Of a DNA stretch of 64,000 nt, positions 52,626-64,000 are shown one piece after another. The stretch covers positions 24,169,501 to 24,233,500 of the forward strand of contig JABWDB010000002.1 in NCBI GenBank assembly GCA_019614645.1. The letters run 5' to 3'. How positions within the stretch are numbered: position 1 is the first letter of the stretch; every line of letters begins with the position of its first letter. The position numbers were made by a program, and so were the translations under genes. The stretch is from Stratiolaelaps scimitus. Lineage: Eukaryota; Arthropoda; Arachnida; Mesostigmata; Laelapidae. Under the pieces are notes generated by a model that was not told where the DNA came from, ran no database searches, and saw only the letters and a list, made by a program, of their open reading frames with translations.

Positions 52626-53096
52626 CCGCCGGTGCTGGACCTTATTCTATGGCACTCTTGATGGGAACAGGGGCAGAAGTATCTCACAACGAAGATGTCG
52701 ACGCGATAACGAAATCCAATATCTCGACGGCGTTACGCCTCGCTCGTACACGATCCCCATTCATAGGAACAACGTGCCCCAGTCCGTTTCTGCTAAAGAG
52801 ACAGAGGATGTTTGCCTACTTTGAGTCGACCATATAAACGAGGAATCGGCAAATCAACTGTCAACGAAAGAGATAAGGTGTAGAATACTGTGTGCGGTTG
52901 GTTGAACCACGAATGCAGATGGTTAGAAAGTGGTTCATTCATCCGTGGCTTCTTCCGTGGGTCTCGAGGTGCTCCATCGTGTGGGGTGAATAGGAGTCGA
53001 GACTCTATGTATATCTCAATGCTGCCGTACTCGGCAGTCGCGATAAGTCGATGTACACGCATGGGGAACCTGAATACTAACTTGACATAGTCCTCG

Positions 53097-53121
53097 ATAT
53101 ATATATATATATATATATATA
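53097..53121. repeat. (AT)n microsatellite between the two convergent genes
   Basis: About 12 AT units in the 890-bp gap between the stop codons of the membrane-protein gene and the ADAMTS gene. Confidence 0.9.
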
Positions 53122-53334
53122 GATAGATATTGATATATACATGTGAACATAACGAGGGTGGAGAACTTCGAGAACCAGCAAGGTCAGATTTTTTGAAGAT
53201 GTGCTTAATACGCTCTACGTATCGGGCACGGTAAAGCAATGAAGAAAGAAGCAAGAAAGAGAGAGGGAGAGAGAAGACTCAGCAAATGTGAATTCCTATG
53301 AATTGTATACGTTGTTCTAAATTTGTTTCTAGTA

Positions 53335-53340
53335 AATAAA
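53335..53340 (+). terminator. Possible polyadenylation signal of the membrane-protein gene
   Basis: AATAAA lies 710 bp after the stop at 52625 on the same strand and 180 bp before the stop of the convergent gene. No nearer AATAAA was seen. Confidence 0.35.
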
Positions 53341-53514
53341 CCACAGACACAAATGAATATATCTATTCATTGTACAAAAAGTAGCATTTATAGGAAGTAG
53401 TGTTTACAGCTATGTGGCATACGTGTGGTGTGAAGTATGAAACGTGATTATATCACATGCACAATTACATCGGATATTCTATATAAAATATGTACATGGT
53501 GGTAAAATTTCTTA

Positions 53515-56500
53515 TTAGGCAGTTGTGATGTTAGCGAGTGTCTCCCTTAGACTGATAACGTGGATACGCGGCCGAATAGCATATCTTCTAGTCCTCGTGC
53601 TGCGCCAGGTGTCTGGAACCGAAATGTACAGGTATTGTCACCGATAAAATAGATTTTGTCGGCACGTAAGCTTGATTGATTCTATTTGCGTCGAGTAAAA
53701 CCTAAACCACTGAAACAGTCCAATAGAGTGCGCGCTGCAACTTCCCACGGCTAACGTGCTTATAAGCAATGCGTTCTAAAATACCCTCTCGACTGAACAA
53801 TCGATTTAATGAGAATTAGACTTACCGTATTTTCTAACATAGTGGGCAGTGTCTTGACGGATCTGTTCGCTGTCGTTGCTTCTACTATCAGTACGTCCCT
53901 CCCCTTGTTGCGTAGTGCGATGTAGAGAGACTTCGAACTTAGTTTCATCGATGCATTTGCCGAAGTGGCAATAGCCTCGAACTTTACCCTCGGCAACGCA
54001 AGGCGTTCCGGGTGGAAAGCGGGTATCTTCCAAAGTATCCATTCCATAATACATCAATGGATTAAAAAGGTCTTGACAAGCAACCACGCACTGCTCGTCG
54101 ACATCATCTTGCGGAGCAGAGAGCGAGAGGAATAGAGTGGTTCGAACGTTATCATATGAATAGAAATTGCCGAGAAGTGCATGTCTTCTCAGAAATTGGG
54201 CCTAGCTGACACTGAACGCTAAACGTGTTCGTATTAAAAGCTCGTTGTTGTTTTGAAGTGCCTATAACCCATTTGGAATGGGTCCCCAATAGACAGTTCG
54301 TCGATGTCTGCCCTGCTGGTAATGAATAACTTAATTAGATTTTCTTGATATGCATAGAGGAGTCTGTGAAATATAACGTTACCAGGAGGGGAGATGAGCG
54401 GGTCATTGGGAGTGGCAGTCAGGTCAAGTTATCGACGTTCGACATTTTACTGTGGGTACCACATTATCAAGCAAATACTGCAAACGGGATGTTTGGACCT
54501 CAGTCAGGGATTTCGGCGTCAACTTATTTAAAGAACTAAAGCATTATCGCGCATTTAGGTGCGTATGATATAGAGAATCTAGAGAGGAACTGCAGGGCTA
54601 TATCAACAAGGGTGCGCTTTTATTTTTTAATGAATACCGTAATTCCTATCATCTTTAATGATTTTTGCATTCGCTATGCCTTAGGAAATATAGCCACGTT
54701 CGTACAATGAGACTTTTTTCTTAAACCGTTCTAGATTCTAAATGGTTTCGTTCGAACTCATTAATGACGAGTCTCGAATACATTCACAAGAGAGTTTAAA
54801 AGGAAATTCAATAGCAACTTACCGTCATCCCGGTAGGACTTCTGAATACCGACTCCGTTAAAAAGATGGGTAAATCTGCGTTGATGTTTTTTGCACAGAT
54901 TCGTTGCGTATTCATTAACTCCAATCACAGAGGAACACTAAGTGCAAATTATTAACAAAATTGACACGTTCGGGTTTTAATCGTTAGGCCTGAAGATAAA
55001 TGAGGCGGAAGCTCCGCACAGCGCAAATTAATGGTAGGTATCATATCCTAGAATTTAGCTAATTCGCTGTGATTTTCTCATTTTCCAATAATAGGCTGTC
55101 CATTATTTGTGATCTGCAATTTATGTGAGTGCAACACATCACGATCGGTCTAGTACATAAGTTACGGCGTCACAAATAACCCACCTGACTTTGATCGTCA
55201 CAGAGGCCCATTGAATCCATCGCGCAGTCGGTACTGAAAAGCGTCAGTTTAAGGTTTCGATGAATTTCGAAAGGCGATGCTGACTTCTCACTTCACTTAC
55301 TATCACATCGTCTCTGAGCATCGAATTAACAAATCCAGTCCATTTGCCCCGACCAAGGGAAGATGTCGCTAAAACCCCGTTAGCACACTATTGTTCTACT
55401 ATTGGGACACTATTCTTTGCGTTTGCAATTGACCACAGAATCGTGAGACTTACCAGCCGAGCTGAAGGAGAGTACCTCTTCCTCCATGGATACACGAGTG
55501 CTTGCACTGTTTTTGGGGCCTACTTCGATGAGTGAAGCTGTCGCCTTCTGTGGGACGCTTTTTTGAACTTGATTTTGAACGAGATCGAACTGCGGGTGCC
55601 ACACATGCTATAAACAAGGAAGGGAAAAACCGTTTCCAATATTGAAAAATAACGTTTGAGCTTTGTGCCAATAAAAAAAAGACAAAATTACGTGATGCGT
55701 TGGCTCGTTACTACAGCAAACAACGTCAGGCTAACGGGTAAGTTCGAAATCACCTTTTTTGTTCACCCCAGTAATGAAAATATAAATGATACACAATTTG
55801 AGTACCAATTGCAGATTAGGTATATAGATTTGTAATTCGCTAAATATGGACAAACTCACTCCATTCCTCGGGTCGAGGCTCGCGATGAATCGAGATAGAG
55901 TTTCCTTGACAATCGAAGCGCATACAGCTTCCTTTTACGCAAAACTTGTTTGCCGGCTGGCCAGGAGCATAACATTCAGCTCCGTCTGGCAAAACTCCCA
56001 TATAGTCCGCTAATCCATTGTCGCGGCGGCACCATATGCGGCATGAGTACCGCTCTGCCCCAGACAAAGAAAGTTAAACGACATATATAAATGGTCATAA
56101 ATACAAATTCTGGACGAATTGTTGCAAAAATCGTAAGCATATAGGTCATTGAAGAATACAATATCTATACTATGATATTTAACGCAACCCAGAAACAAAT
56201 TAGATAAATGGCCCACTGAAGTCGTGCCACGGTAGTATGGCCACCACTTGCAATATATAATGCAATACAAGGACTCCTTTTTATCAATCGAGCGAGGGCC
56301 TTATGAGGTATTATGATGATTATATATATATTTATATATATAACAGACTAACCATCGTTCTGGTGGAATTGTGAACCCGTTCCGCTGTAAGTTGTATTGC
56401 GCTCCATGGCTGCTGTGCATGTGTCCTGAATAACGCGATCCAAATCTGGTTTACGTGAGGAGTTGTTGCACTGAAAGCAGGTTCACAAGCGAGACATTTG

Positions 56501-59500
56501 CATGTGACTTATTGAGTCGACATTATGTTCATACGTTCGTAGTGCACCCTACAATGTGTATAATTTTTCACAGACGGTTCCGCCCATTGGGGGTAATATC
56601 GGCTAGCTGATCTGAACGCTGTTATTGGCGTTACCCGTTGCCCCGCCTCTTGTAACGTCATACCAGAATTTACGTCATCATATAACAGAGAAACAATGAA
56701 ACGGTAGAATTATTTGAAATGTCAGCAATAACTGGAGCAAAATTAGACATGCGATAATAACGGGGCACTGATTGAAATTTCTTTCAATGGCTGTCAGTTA
56801 TGTGCGAATGTAAGTGAAATTATCCATTACACAACCTATGAATATCGACTGTACACCGATTGTTTGCGGATAATTAAGCACGACTAGGCACTCACAGGAG
56901 GCCCTCGGCAGAGTTGTGACTGGATGTTGCCCGGGGAACCGCTATTTGCACACTTGTCCAATGTTAACGAGGTGTTCCTGCAAGAGTTGAATAGTGAAGA
57001 CATCATTCGAAGTCGAGAAGTTTCTATTGAGCAAACATGCTGGCGATTACGAACCTATAGAATAGGTGACACGTCTTTTTGGCGTTTGACATTTGATCAT
57101 TCATACGTATATTATACGAAGTATATATTTAAGCAATATACAGATGTTGAAAATTATTGTGAACTGCGTTCAATCTGTTTTCTCTTAATGTGAATATATG
57201 AACGAGATCAACATACGTATGCGTATCAATGCAGCTCCTAGTGGAAATGCGAACAGCCTTCGGTACGCGATCAATTCGAGCTGTGCAACCGCTTTCGCAG
57301 GGCCCCCAAGCTGACCATGGAGTCCAAGCAGCCTGAACAGGAGGTTCAGGTAGAGGTGTTGGCGGAGGTGGAGGCACTGGGATTCGTGGAGGGGGTAACG
57401 GCCTTCGATCATTGTTACTACTAGCATGTATACGTAATGAGGCCTCCTTTGATTCTCGTAGCAGGGTATGATCCGCGCTGGTAATTTCTGTACATACACC
57501 TGTTCGACACCACTGCGTGCCAAAAATGATGAGGTTCCAATGTGAGAATGTTGATAAACCACAGACCACTCCCCATCAATATTTACAAGCATCATATCGT
57601 AAACGTGAATCGCTAGTATCATTTCACGTATGACTTACAGCCGAAGCTTTCGGGTCCTCTAAGTAGAATTTAATGAGTATAATAATAGATGGTATATTAT
57701 CTGTTTGCGCTATAGTACAGCGACGACGTTGGATGTCACCCAATGGGTACATGTTGTTCTACATAGGATAATACGAATATTTATATTTACACTGAGGTGT
57801 TTGCAAACGGCAAAAATAAGTTCAAGGGTACTTCCGAGGCTCACCTTGTTTGATCCGCATTCCGTACCCTCCATAGCTGTATAGCCGTGCGTATTGCGTA
57901 CCAGCAGTGCTTTGCCTGTCTGCTGTTCGCACTTGAGAATCCGACACACATCCTCAAGATTCTGGAAGCCTGCCCGCCGATATCCAGCCCCAAACTTCAT
58001 TTCGCACTGCTGGTCGGCCGTGTAGTGCACTCCCGGGAACTGCTTGTATATCCGAGACTCGGGACCAGCCAAAAGGTTCTTATTTGATGATCTGTCAACG
58101 GTGGTTACAGGTACAATGGAACGTGTAACATACATAATATTTACAGCCAAAAATATTAACAGATAACGAACTCACGTCATGCACTCCTCGAGATATCCAC
58201 ACAGTTAACTACAGAACAACCATTGTGACCTTTAATCATGGTCAATTAACAATCATTGTCACCTTTAATAGGTGGTTCCCACAGGGTTTTCCGTTCAGAG
58301 TTACTAAGCCACATTACACAACTTTGTCTGTGATTTAGACCTGCATTATATAATCTAAGCGTTATTATTATTATTATTATTATATTATTGTTCTTACTCG
58401 TTTTTTTTAATGTTAGTTCCTATTTAGGATTTCATCTGATGTATTCAATGATACGTGTGCCGTATAGCACTTATTCAGTCACCTCTGGTTAAAATCAGAC
58501 AGATGCAGACTAATCGCAAGTTAGTATGACTCCATCGAATTAACGAATCCATCTAATTAACAATGCGCTGGCGAATGTAACAACGATTACTATCAAAATA
58601 ATGAATCAATTATCGTCACCGTTATTGCCACCGGATTCATATTCTCACCGTTTATAAAGGCAGTCAGCCCGTTCCGTGTTGAGGAAAGCTTGGAGGGATT
58701 TGAGGCTGCACTTTGACCACGTCTTTTTAGTAAAGCCTGTAGTTGAGCTCATGATAAACTTGTTCCAGGCACAAGCGCTATTTTCACCCTCCCCGTCATG
58801 TTCCATTCCAAGTGAGTGGCCAGTCTCATGTGCAATGATATGGGCACTCTGCAAATCTCTTCCTTCGAGTAGCGCACACGAGTGTAGTTCATTGCACATA
58901 CCGCCCACAGCAGTCATACCTACGACGTCCTTCATTTTCTGACCGTGCTTGTTTCGTGCGTACATGTTCATTGCTGGCAGATGAAAGACAAAACAATGAG
59001 ACACAGTGATAAGGGTGATACAAAGTAAAACACACATATCAGAGACACATAATAATGTCTGTCAATTTCACAATAGTTCAATCCCTGCACAGACTCGCTG
59101 ATATCTTTACTTTTAACCCGGGAAGGCGGAGGGTAAATATAATACAATGGAAATTCCTGTTTACCTCAGGTCCACGGAAGTCACCCAAATGGAAATTCAC
59201 CTGAGATCAGAACTGCGTAGTCCCAATGCGTATACTCGCTGTCCTTCGTGTTTCGTCGAGCTTGCTGATAGATACAGAATGATGTCAGGTAGTAGTCGTA
59301 ATCTTGATTTGCTGGTATTTTATCCTAGAGGAGAAAAAGATCAGATCGTACTGCATAACTTTGTCGGGCACTGCACAACTAGAGTCGGTATCAAAGACAC
59401 TTTCAAAAATGTTCCATTTGAGAATAACCGGTACAGGGCTACCCCGAATAGTGTCGGCTAACAGTTGGAGCCAAGCCCACAGACAAACACGCAGACATCG

Positions 59501-59513
59501 TGTGTGTGTATAT

Positions 59514-59561
<48 letters not shown>

Positions 59562-62130
59562 AATAACAGATCTGGTAAATAACAGATGATAGAAAAAAGA
59601 CAAGCGTTGACATATACGTGTGGATGTATAATATATCGTCAACATTTCACATTGCCCCGTACTCAGAAGTGACCCCAAAGCAGTTCGGTTGGCCACGTCA
59701 GTACAACTTACCTGGGCCTGCGGATACATGATTTCCAAGTATGTGAGCGTGATGCTCACCATACCGCCAAGTGACTCCTGTTCATAAACGACTTGAAGTT
59801 GATTGATAAGCGTGAGCGCAAAGATGACCACTTGTCTCCGCGTATCTCTGGGAAAGACCTGCTCGATGTGTTTGTAGAGGCTCTCATCGACGAAAAATGC
59901 CGCCTCGACGACCGCGTTTTGAGTTCGAACACGAGTTACATTCCTACGGTGACCCGAGCTTGGCATCGTAAGAGCAGCCGGCACCCAGGTGTGGCTTCGC
60001 GAGTGGCGGGACATCTCGCGTGGAAACTCGTGGATCACAACCCTATCGGACGCTTCTACCGAAATTCAAGAGGAATTTACGTTGTGAACAGTGTTAGTAC
60101 TGTCGAGTACTGCGATTAGAGAGATCAGCCTCGCTAATAACGCTGATGTGGTATCCACCGTAAGCGTACTTTATCGCATACAGAACTGTACGCCAGGCAA
60201 TCCACTAGTCGACATAAGAGCATACACTCGCGAACCTCATCCGCATCGTGGCGGCCTTGACGAATTGCCAATTAATAGATTTCATGATCGTATTTTAGTT
60301 CAAGCATGTTGGTAGTACGTTTGACAAGCAAAATGGCTATTGAATGGTTCTGACACGTTAGGGAAACTCGCACCATTAAATTCAGGCCATAACACGGCCG
60401 TCTGGTTGATGCTAACAATGACGTGCGCATCGTTGACTTTTGCAGAAGAAGAAGACTCGTCTTGAGGTGGTAGAGGGTAGATCGCCAGGGTTTTGTTCTC
60501 CGATCCCCAATACACCATTCCACGAACACCGCCATCACATAATGACACTGCTACCTTTGACGACGGTTCCCCAAACACATTACCGGTATAGTAACACCTG
60601 CAGACGTAAGAAGTAGTACATCATTGTCAAGCAAGATAATTAATTGTAGTGCGCAAATAGTTAAATAACAATTTCGGAACAGGCCTTAAATCCTTCTCAG
60701 ATTTAAGTTCTTGTTCAAACGGGACGTAGTGAGAGCTTAAATTCGACAAGGCGGAGCTGGGATGGCAGGCGGTTACTTACCCGGTATCGACAGTGAATTC
60801 ATCCTCCGAGTCGACTCCCTTAGCGTTGTTTCCAAGCAGAAAGTTTCGGCTCACCAGTCTTCGATTCCTTTTCAGCTTAAGGCGGATGCTTCGGCCGAAA
60901 GCGTTTAATGCAATATTGGCATTATTCTGATGACTCGATCTCCGCCGCCGACCCACGCTACGAACAAAGATCACTTCTGCTTGCTCGACTCGCGCTCCTC
61001 CTGCCAAATTAAATGAAACCATTAATGTAACTAAGTAATTACATATGTGCCTATTAATTGACATACAAGAAGACTGTACCAATAATCTTCTACAAGTGTT
61101 GGAACGTATCGACGTACAATACAACGTCATGGAGACAGAAACTGTTTTGTTGATTAAAGCTGTTTAATTGTTGTGTGTTGTTAGATATATTTGTCCCTAG
61201 TGGAACTAGTACATCAGTCGATCTTACTTACGTGCAAGTAAATGAGAGATCGCTGACACAATATCTTCAGATGGCTGCAATAAGTGGAAGAAGAGTACAA
61301 CAAGTTATAGCAGTTCTCTACTCGTCTAAGTATCACATAGTAGAAACATGTGAGTAAATAATATTTGTTACTTAAACTAAGATTTGCATTAAAAGACTAA
61401 TATTTGCATTCCTGGAAAGTCGTCGTTTGTCGACGATCGACAGGCGTTCCCAGAACCATTGTGATATTAGCTGCCTTCGACAGCAGCGTTCATAATTTTT
61501 GTTAAACAGGGAACACATTTTGGACAAGGTAGTACATTCGTGGACGTCCTTTTAACTTACCGCCTGGCCTATCTAGGTCGTTCTAGGCTCTAACATGAAC
61601 CTTTCGGGTATCGATAAAAGGCCAGCACACTTTCAGGTGTTCAGGATTAGCTGGATCTCTTGTAAAAATCGCTTGCATACACTGCTCATAATGTTGGCAG
61701 AGCCATATAATGCTATAGACGTAGCGAGTATTGTAGTACTGTCGCTCTGGATTGAGCGGGTGTGCGATAATTTTCGATACATATCTTGGCTATCTATCGT
61801 GATAGTGCGGGAACCTGCGTACGCGGTTAAGGGTGACTTTTCCTAGAGTTCCTATGATTATTCTTAAGACATTTGCGATGGAACGAAGCGATTACGTCGA
61901 ATTTTTAAATTAGGATAATCGACGGCATACAAGTAGGGTTGACCCAATTGTATAAAGGCCGATATTTGTGTTTGTGGTAGCGACGACTATTTACTCCACC
62001 TTCCTATATAAGTCGCGAAGTCTTAGAAATTGTACAAGCTGTATAAGCAGTTACCTACCTCGACCGTGGCCGAGGCGGCCGCAGCGACCAGCAGCGAAAA
62101 AAGCGTGATGACATATTTTCGAGAGCGCAT
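53515..62130 (-). CDS. ADAMTS-family secreted zinc metalloprotease
   Basis: Fourteen minus-strand exons: 62130-62055, 61000-60781, 60597-60374, 60055-59712, 59324-59201, 58973-58649, 58091-57845, 57512-57217, 56977-56896, 56470-56353, 56054-55860, 55607-55476, 54107-53826 and 53612-53515. All phases agree and give 920 aa. Order: signal peptide (MRSRKYVITLFSLLVAAAAS), prodomain with conserved FGRSIRLKLKRNRRL and CDGGVRGMVYW, basic site near RRNVTR (about 210), catalytic domain with HETGHSLGMEHD (about 378-389; three zinc His, catalytic Glu) and Met-turn FIMSS. Then disintegrin-like (PGVHYTADQQCEMKFG; GTECGSNKWC), a Pro-rich linker (about 555-579), one thrombospondin type 1 repeat (WTPWSAWGPCESGC, about 583) and cysteine-rich parts (NKFCVKGSCMRFDC; GTPCVAEGKVRGYC). 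No further thrombospondin repeats follow. The enzyme should cut extracellular matrix proteins; the substrate is unknown. Borders of exons 1, 3, 4 and 12 have alternatives. Confidence 0.92.
59517..59553. repeat. (TA)n microsatellite in ADAMTS intron 4
   Basis: About 18 TA units between exons 4 and 5 of the ADAMTS gene; the longest pure dinucleotide run in the window. Confidence 0.95.
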
Positions 62131-64000
62131 CGAAGGTCTCGATGAAGCGGAACTCCGATCGATGGTTAGAGACTGCCGAGCTATCCAAGCTCTATCAAGA
62201 TGACGTCGATTGTCTAAATAAATGATATATGTGTATCCTCCTGAAAATATACGCACGGATCAATTGAATTACATCACGACAGAAGTGAGTGTTTTTTGTC
62301 TGTCTTCCGGTACGGCATAGACAATATCGATATGCTTTATTGAATCGCTTCCCATTACTGTTTAAGCACGATGACAAGACTAATTAAAATTAATTTTCCG
62401 TTTTGCAAGCACGAGTCGCAAATTCGAAAGAAGACTGACAAGAGATGAAAAGAAAACACAGGAAAGCTACAGCAAATTCAGCTTGAGTTCATTCGATTCA
62501 AGACTCGTGATACTAACGAGTGAGCTGTCCGTATTCGACAAAGAGAATCGCAGAGGCGTTTCCCTACAAAACTCACAAAGACTAAGGCCAATTTGTGATT
62601 ACTCTGAATGATGTTATTTTAGCTTACATCATTGTTCAGCGTTATGTGTGGTCTACTGGTAGCAGCCTCCTTACAACTATTAGTATTGGTATATAGAGCT
62701 ATGCTACATGGATGGAAAGAAATAAGGAGATGTTGTTACAGATGTGCTGCGATCAAATTGAAGCCCCAATTTGGGACCTAGAGTAGCCGGACCTTGAGTA
62801 GCTGGGCGGTTTCTTGAGCCCAGCGCCAAACGGACACTTTGGGCCCGTCGTGTTACTAGAGGGAATATTTATAATTCTATTCTTAGAATAATAATCGAGC
62901 GAGATCCCTCGAAGAGGACGGACCCGTTTAGAATCGGAGGTCACACTCGTTCACGCAAATTTGTTCCGGTTTGAGTTTGCAGCATGAGTAGTCTCGAAGC
63001 AGATAGTCAGCGAAATAATGTTGGTAACTGGATTATATAAAACCTGCGAATATCAATTCATGTGAGAGGTCGTGGATCGCGCTAATGCTCGCACTTCCTG
63101 AAGGAATCACATAGATACAATTGCTTTTTCCTTCAACCGAGAGCGAGAGATTCTCGAATTGAACTTGCCATTGCGATTTTCATCAGCATGAGGAAGCTGA
63201 TCAAGGAAATAATACGAATGCTCTTTGTTTAAATTTCAAAGGGGGGGATGCTTTGAGCTGCATGGTTAGTGGTGTCCATGCGTTTGAAGAAAATTTCCTC
63301 CTCTCAAAGAGAAAGAAAAAGGGCAATACCTTAGATTCTCCCGATCCAACCATTAAAACTACCTTCTCAAACTCAGCCAAGTTAGCGATACCTTTATTGA
63401 ATATATCGCTCAACTTTTGGCCTGAGACGAAGGAGGTTTAAATTCATTCAAATCGCAAAAATTACTTCCAAATACCCCTAATTCTACCATACGTAGATTG
63501 ATGTCCAGAACCGTAAAATATTATGTGATCGGTTTAGTTTCCCATTGACTCACCAGCCACCCTCCTCGTCACTGGTGGGTATTTCTGAGTTTTTGAAACG
63601 GACATCGTTTGACAGGGAACAGCAACACCTGAATGGTGTTAGCCTCAATGCATTAGAAGCAAGCATCACTCGAAGTTATACAAAGTACGTGATCTAGATA
63701 AATCCTCCATCGACCAATTATGGATACGTGAGGATCACGAAAAGTGGTTACTGATTTAGATATTGTACCACCGACGTCAGTAGTGCACATATTGGCCAAC
63801 TATGTAGACATCAACTTACTAAGTTCCGCATTTATCCAAAACGATCTTTCACGGCGCCTTTAGGTGCTTCCGACAACATTATGAAACTTCGCACCCGCTT
63901 TCTGCATCACAATTTTTGCAAATCATGAGTTTGCCCTGCTGGCCAGCGTTCAATGGTGTCACTGCAAGTCGACTTTTTATTTTTCTTTGATAGGAGGAAA
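62131..64000. other. Stretch without a recognised gene, upstream of the ADAMTS start
   Basis: The first few hundred bases should hold the ADAMTS promoter, but no clear TATA box is placed at a fitting distance. A run of seven to eight G (63240-63247) and a dispersed repeat copy (63269-63310) are present. No coding sequence is supported to the window end. Confidence 0.45.
63269..63310 (+). repeat. Dispersed repeat, copy B
   Basis: TGGTGTCCATGCGTTTGAAG followed by AAAATTTCCTCCTCTCAAA, a near copy of 31679-31720 in the same orientation, 31.6 kb away. Confidence 0.6.

Noticed and set aside
1..64000. CRISPR arrays, operons, ribosome binding sites, prophage or bacterial mobile elements
   Set aside because: The window is intron-bearing eukaryotic DNA and no regularly spaced identical repeats with unique spacers were seen.

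Overview
The window is eukaryotic nuclear DNA. Every convincing gene is split by GT-AG introns with consistent reading phases. Gene density is low, simple repeats are frequent, and there are Pol III genes and tRNA-derived repeats. TATA promoters followed by tiny first exons that cut a signal peptide, and Gly/Tyr-rich secreted proteins, point to an arthropod. A mite or tick would fit, but this is inference; no single marker proves the lineage.

Layout. 1-5.6 kb: no recognised gene, with one plausible internal exon on the minus strand (2331-2456). 5.6-11.5 kb: a compact cluster. It holds a Gly/Tyr-rich secreted protein gene on the plus strand (5673-6534), an unrecognised membrane-protein gene on the plus strand (7105/8186-10099), and a second Gly/Tyr-rich secreted protein gene on the minus strand (11411-10565). 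The two outer genes are paralogues pointing toward each other. Both have a TATA box, a first coding exon of 6 or 8 codons, and an RSRRSAL processing site just before the YGGYG repeats. 11.9-19.4 kb: mostly non-coding. It contains a 5S-rRNA-derived sequence without its 3' arm, an intact tRNA-Gly(CCC), two copies of a tRNA-like SINE family and a possible small secreted peptide.

20.5-33.2 kb: an oxysterol-binding-protein-related protein (ORP1/ORP2 type) in seven coding exons on the plus strand. A complete sterol/PI4P-binding domain can be assembled. 33.2-44.4 kb: about 11 kb with only weak ORFs and simple repeats. 44.4-52.6 kb: a ten-exon plus-strand gene for a large single-pass membrane protein with a proline-rich outer region, not recognised. 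53.5-62.1 kb: a fourteen-exon minus-strand ADAMTS metalloprotease (920 residues in my model) with signal peptide, prodomain, zinc site, disintegrin-like, thrombospondin and cysteine-rich parts. It lies tail-to-tail with the membrane-protein gene. 62.1-64 kb: nothing recognised.

The genes do not form one pathway. The parts most likely to share a role are the three in the 5.6-11.5 kb cluster. Exon borders were read by eye from splice consensus, frame and phase, and all lack transcript support.
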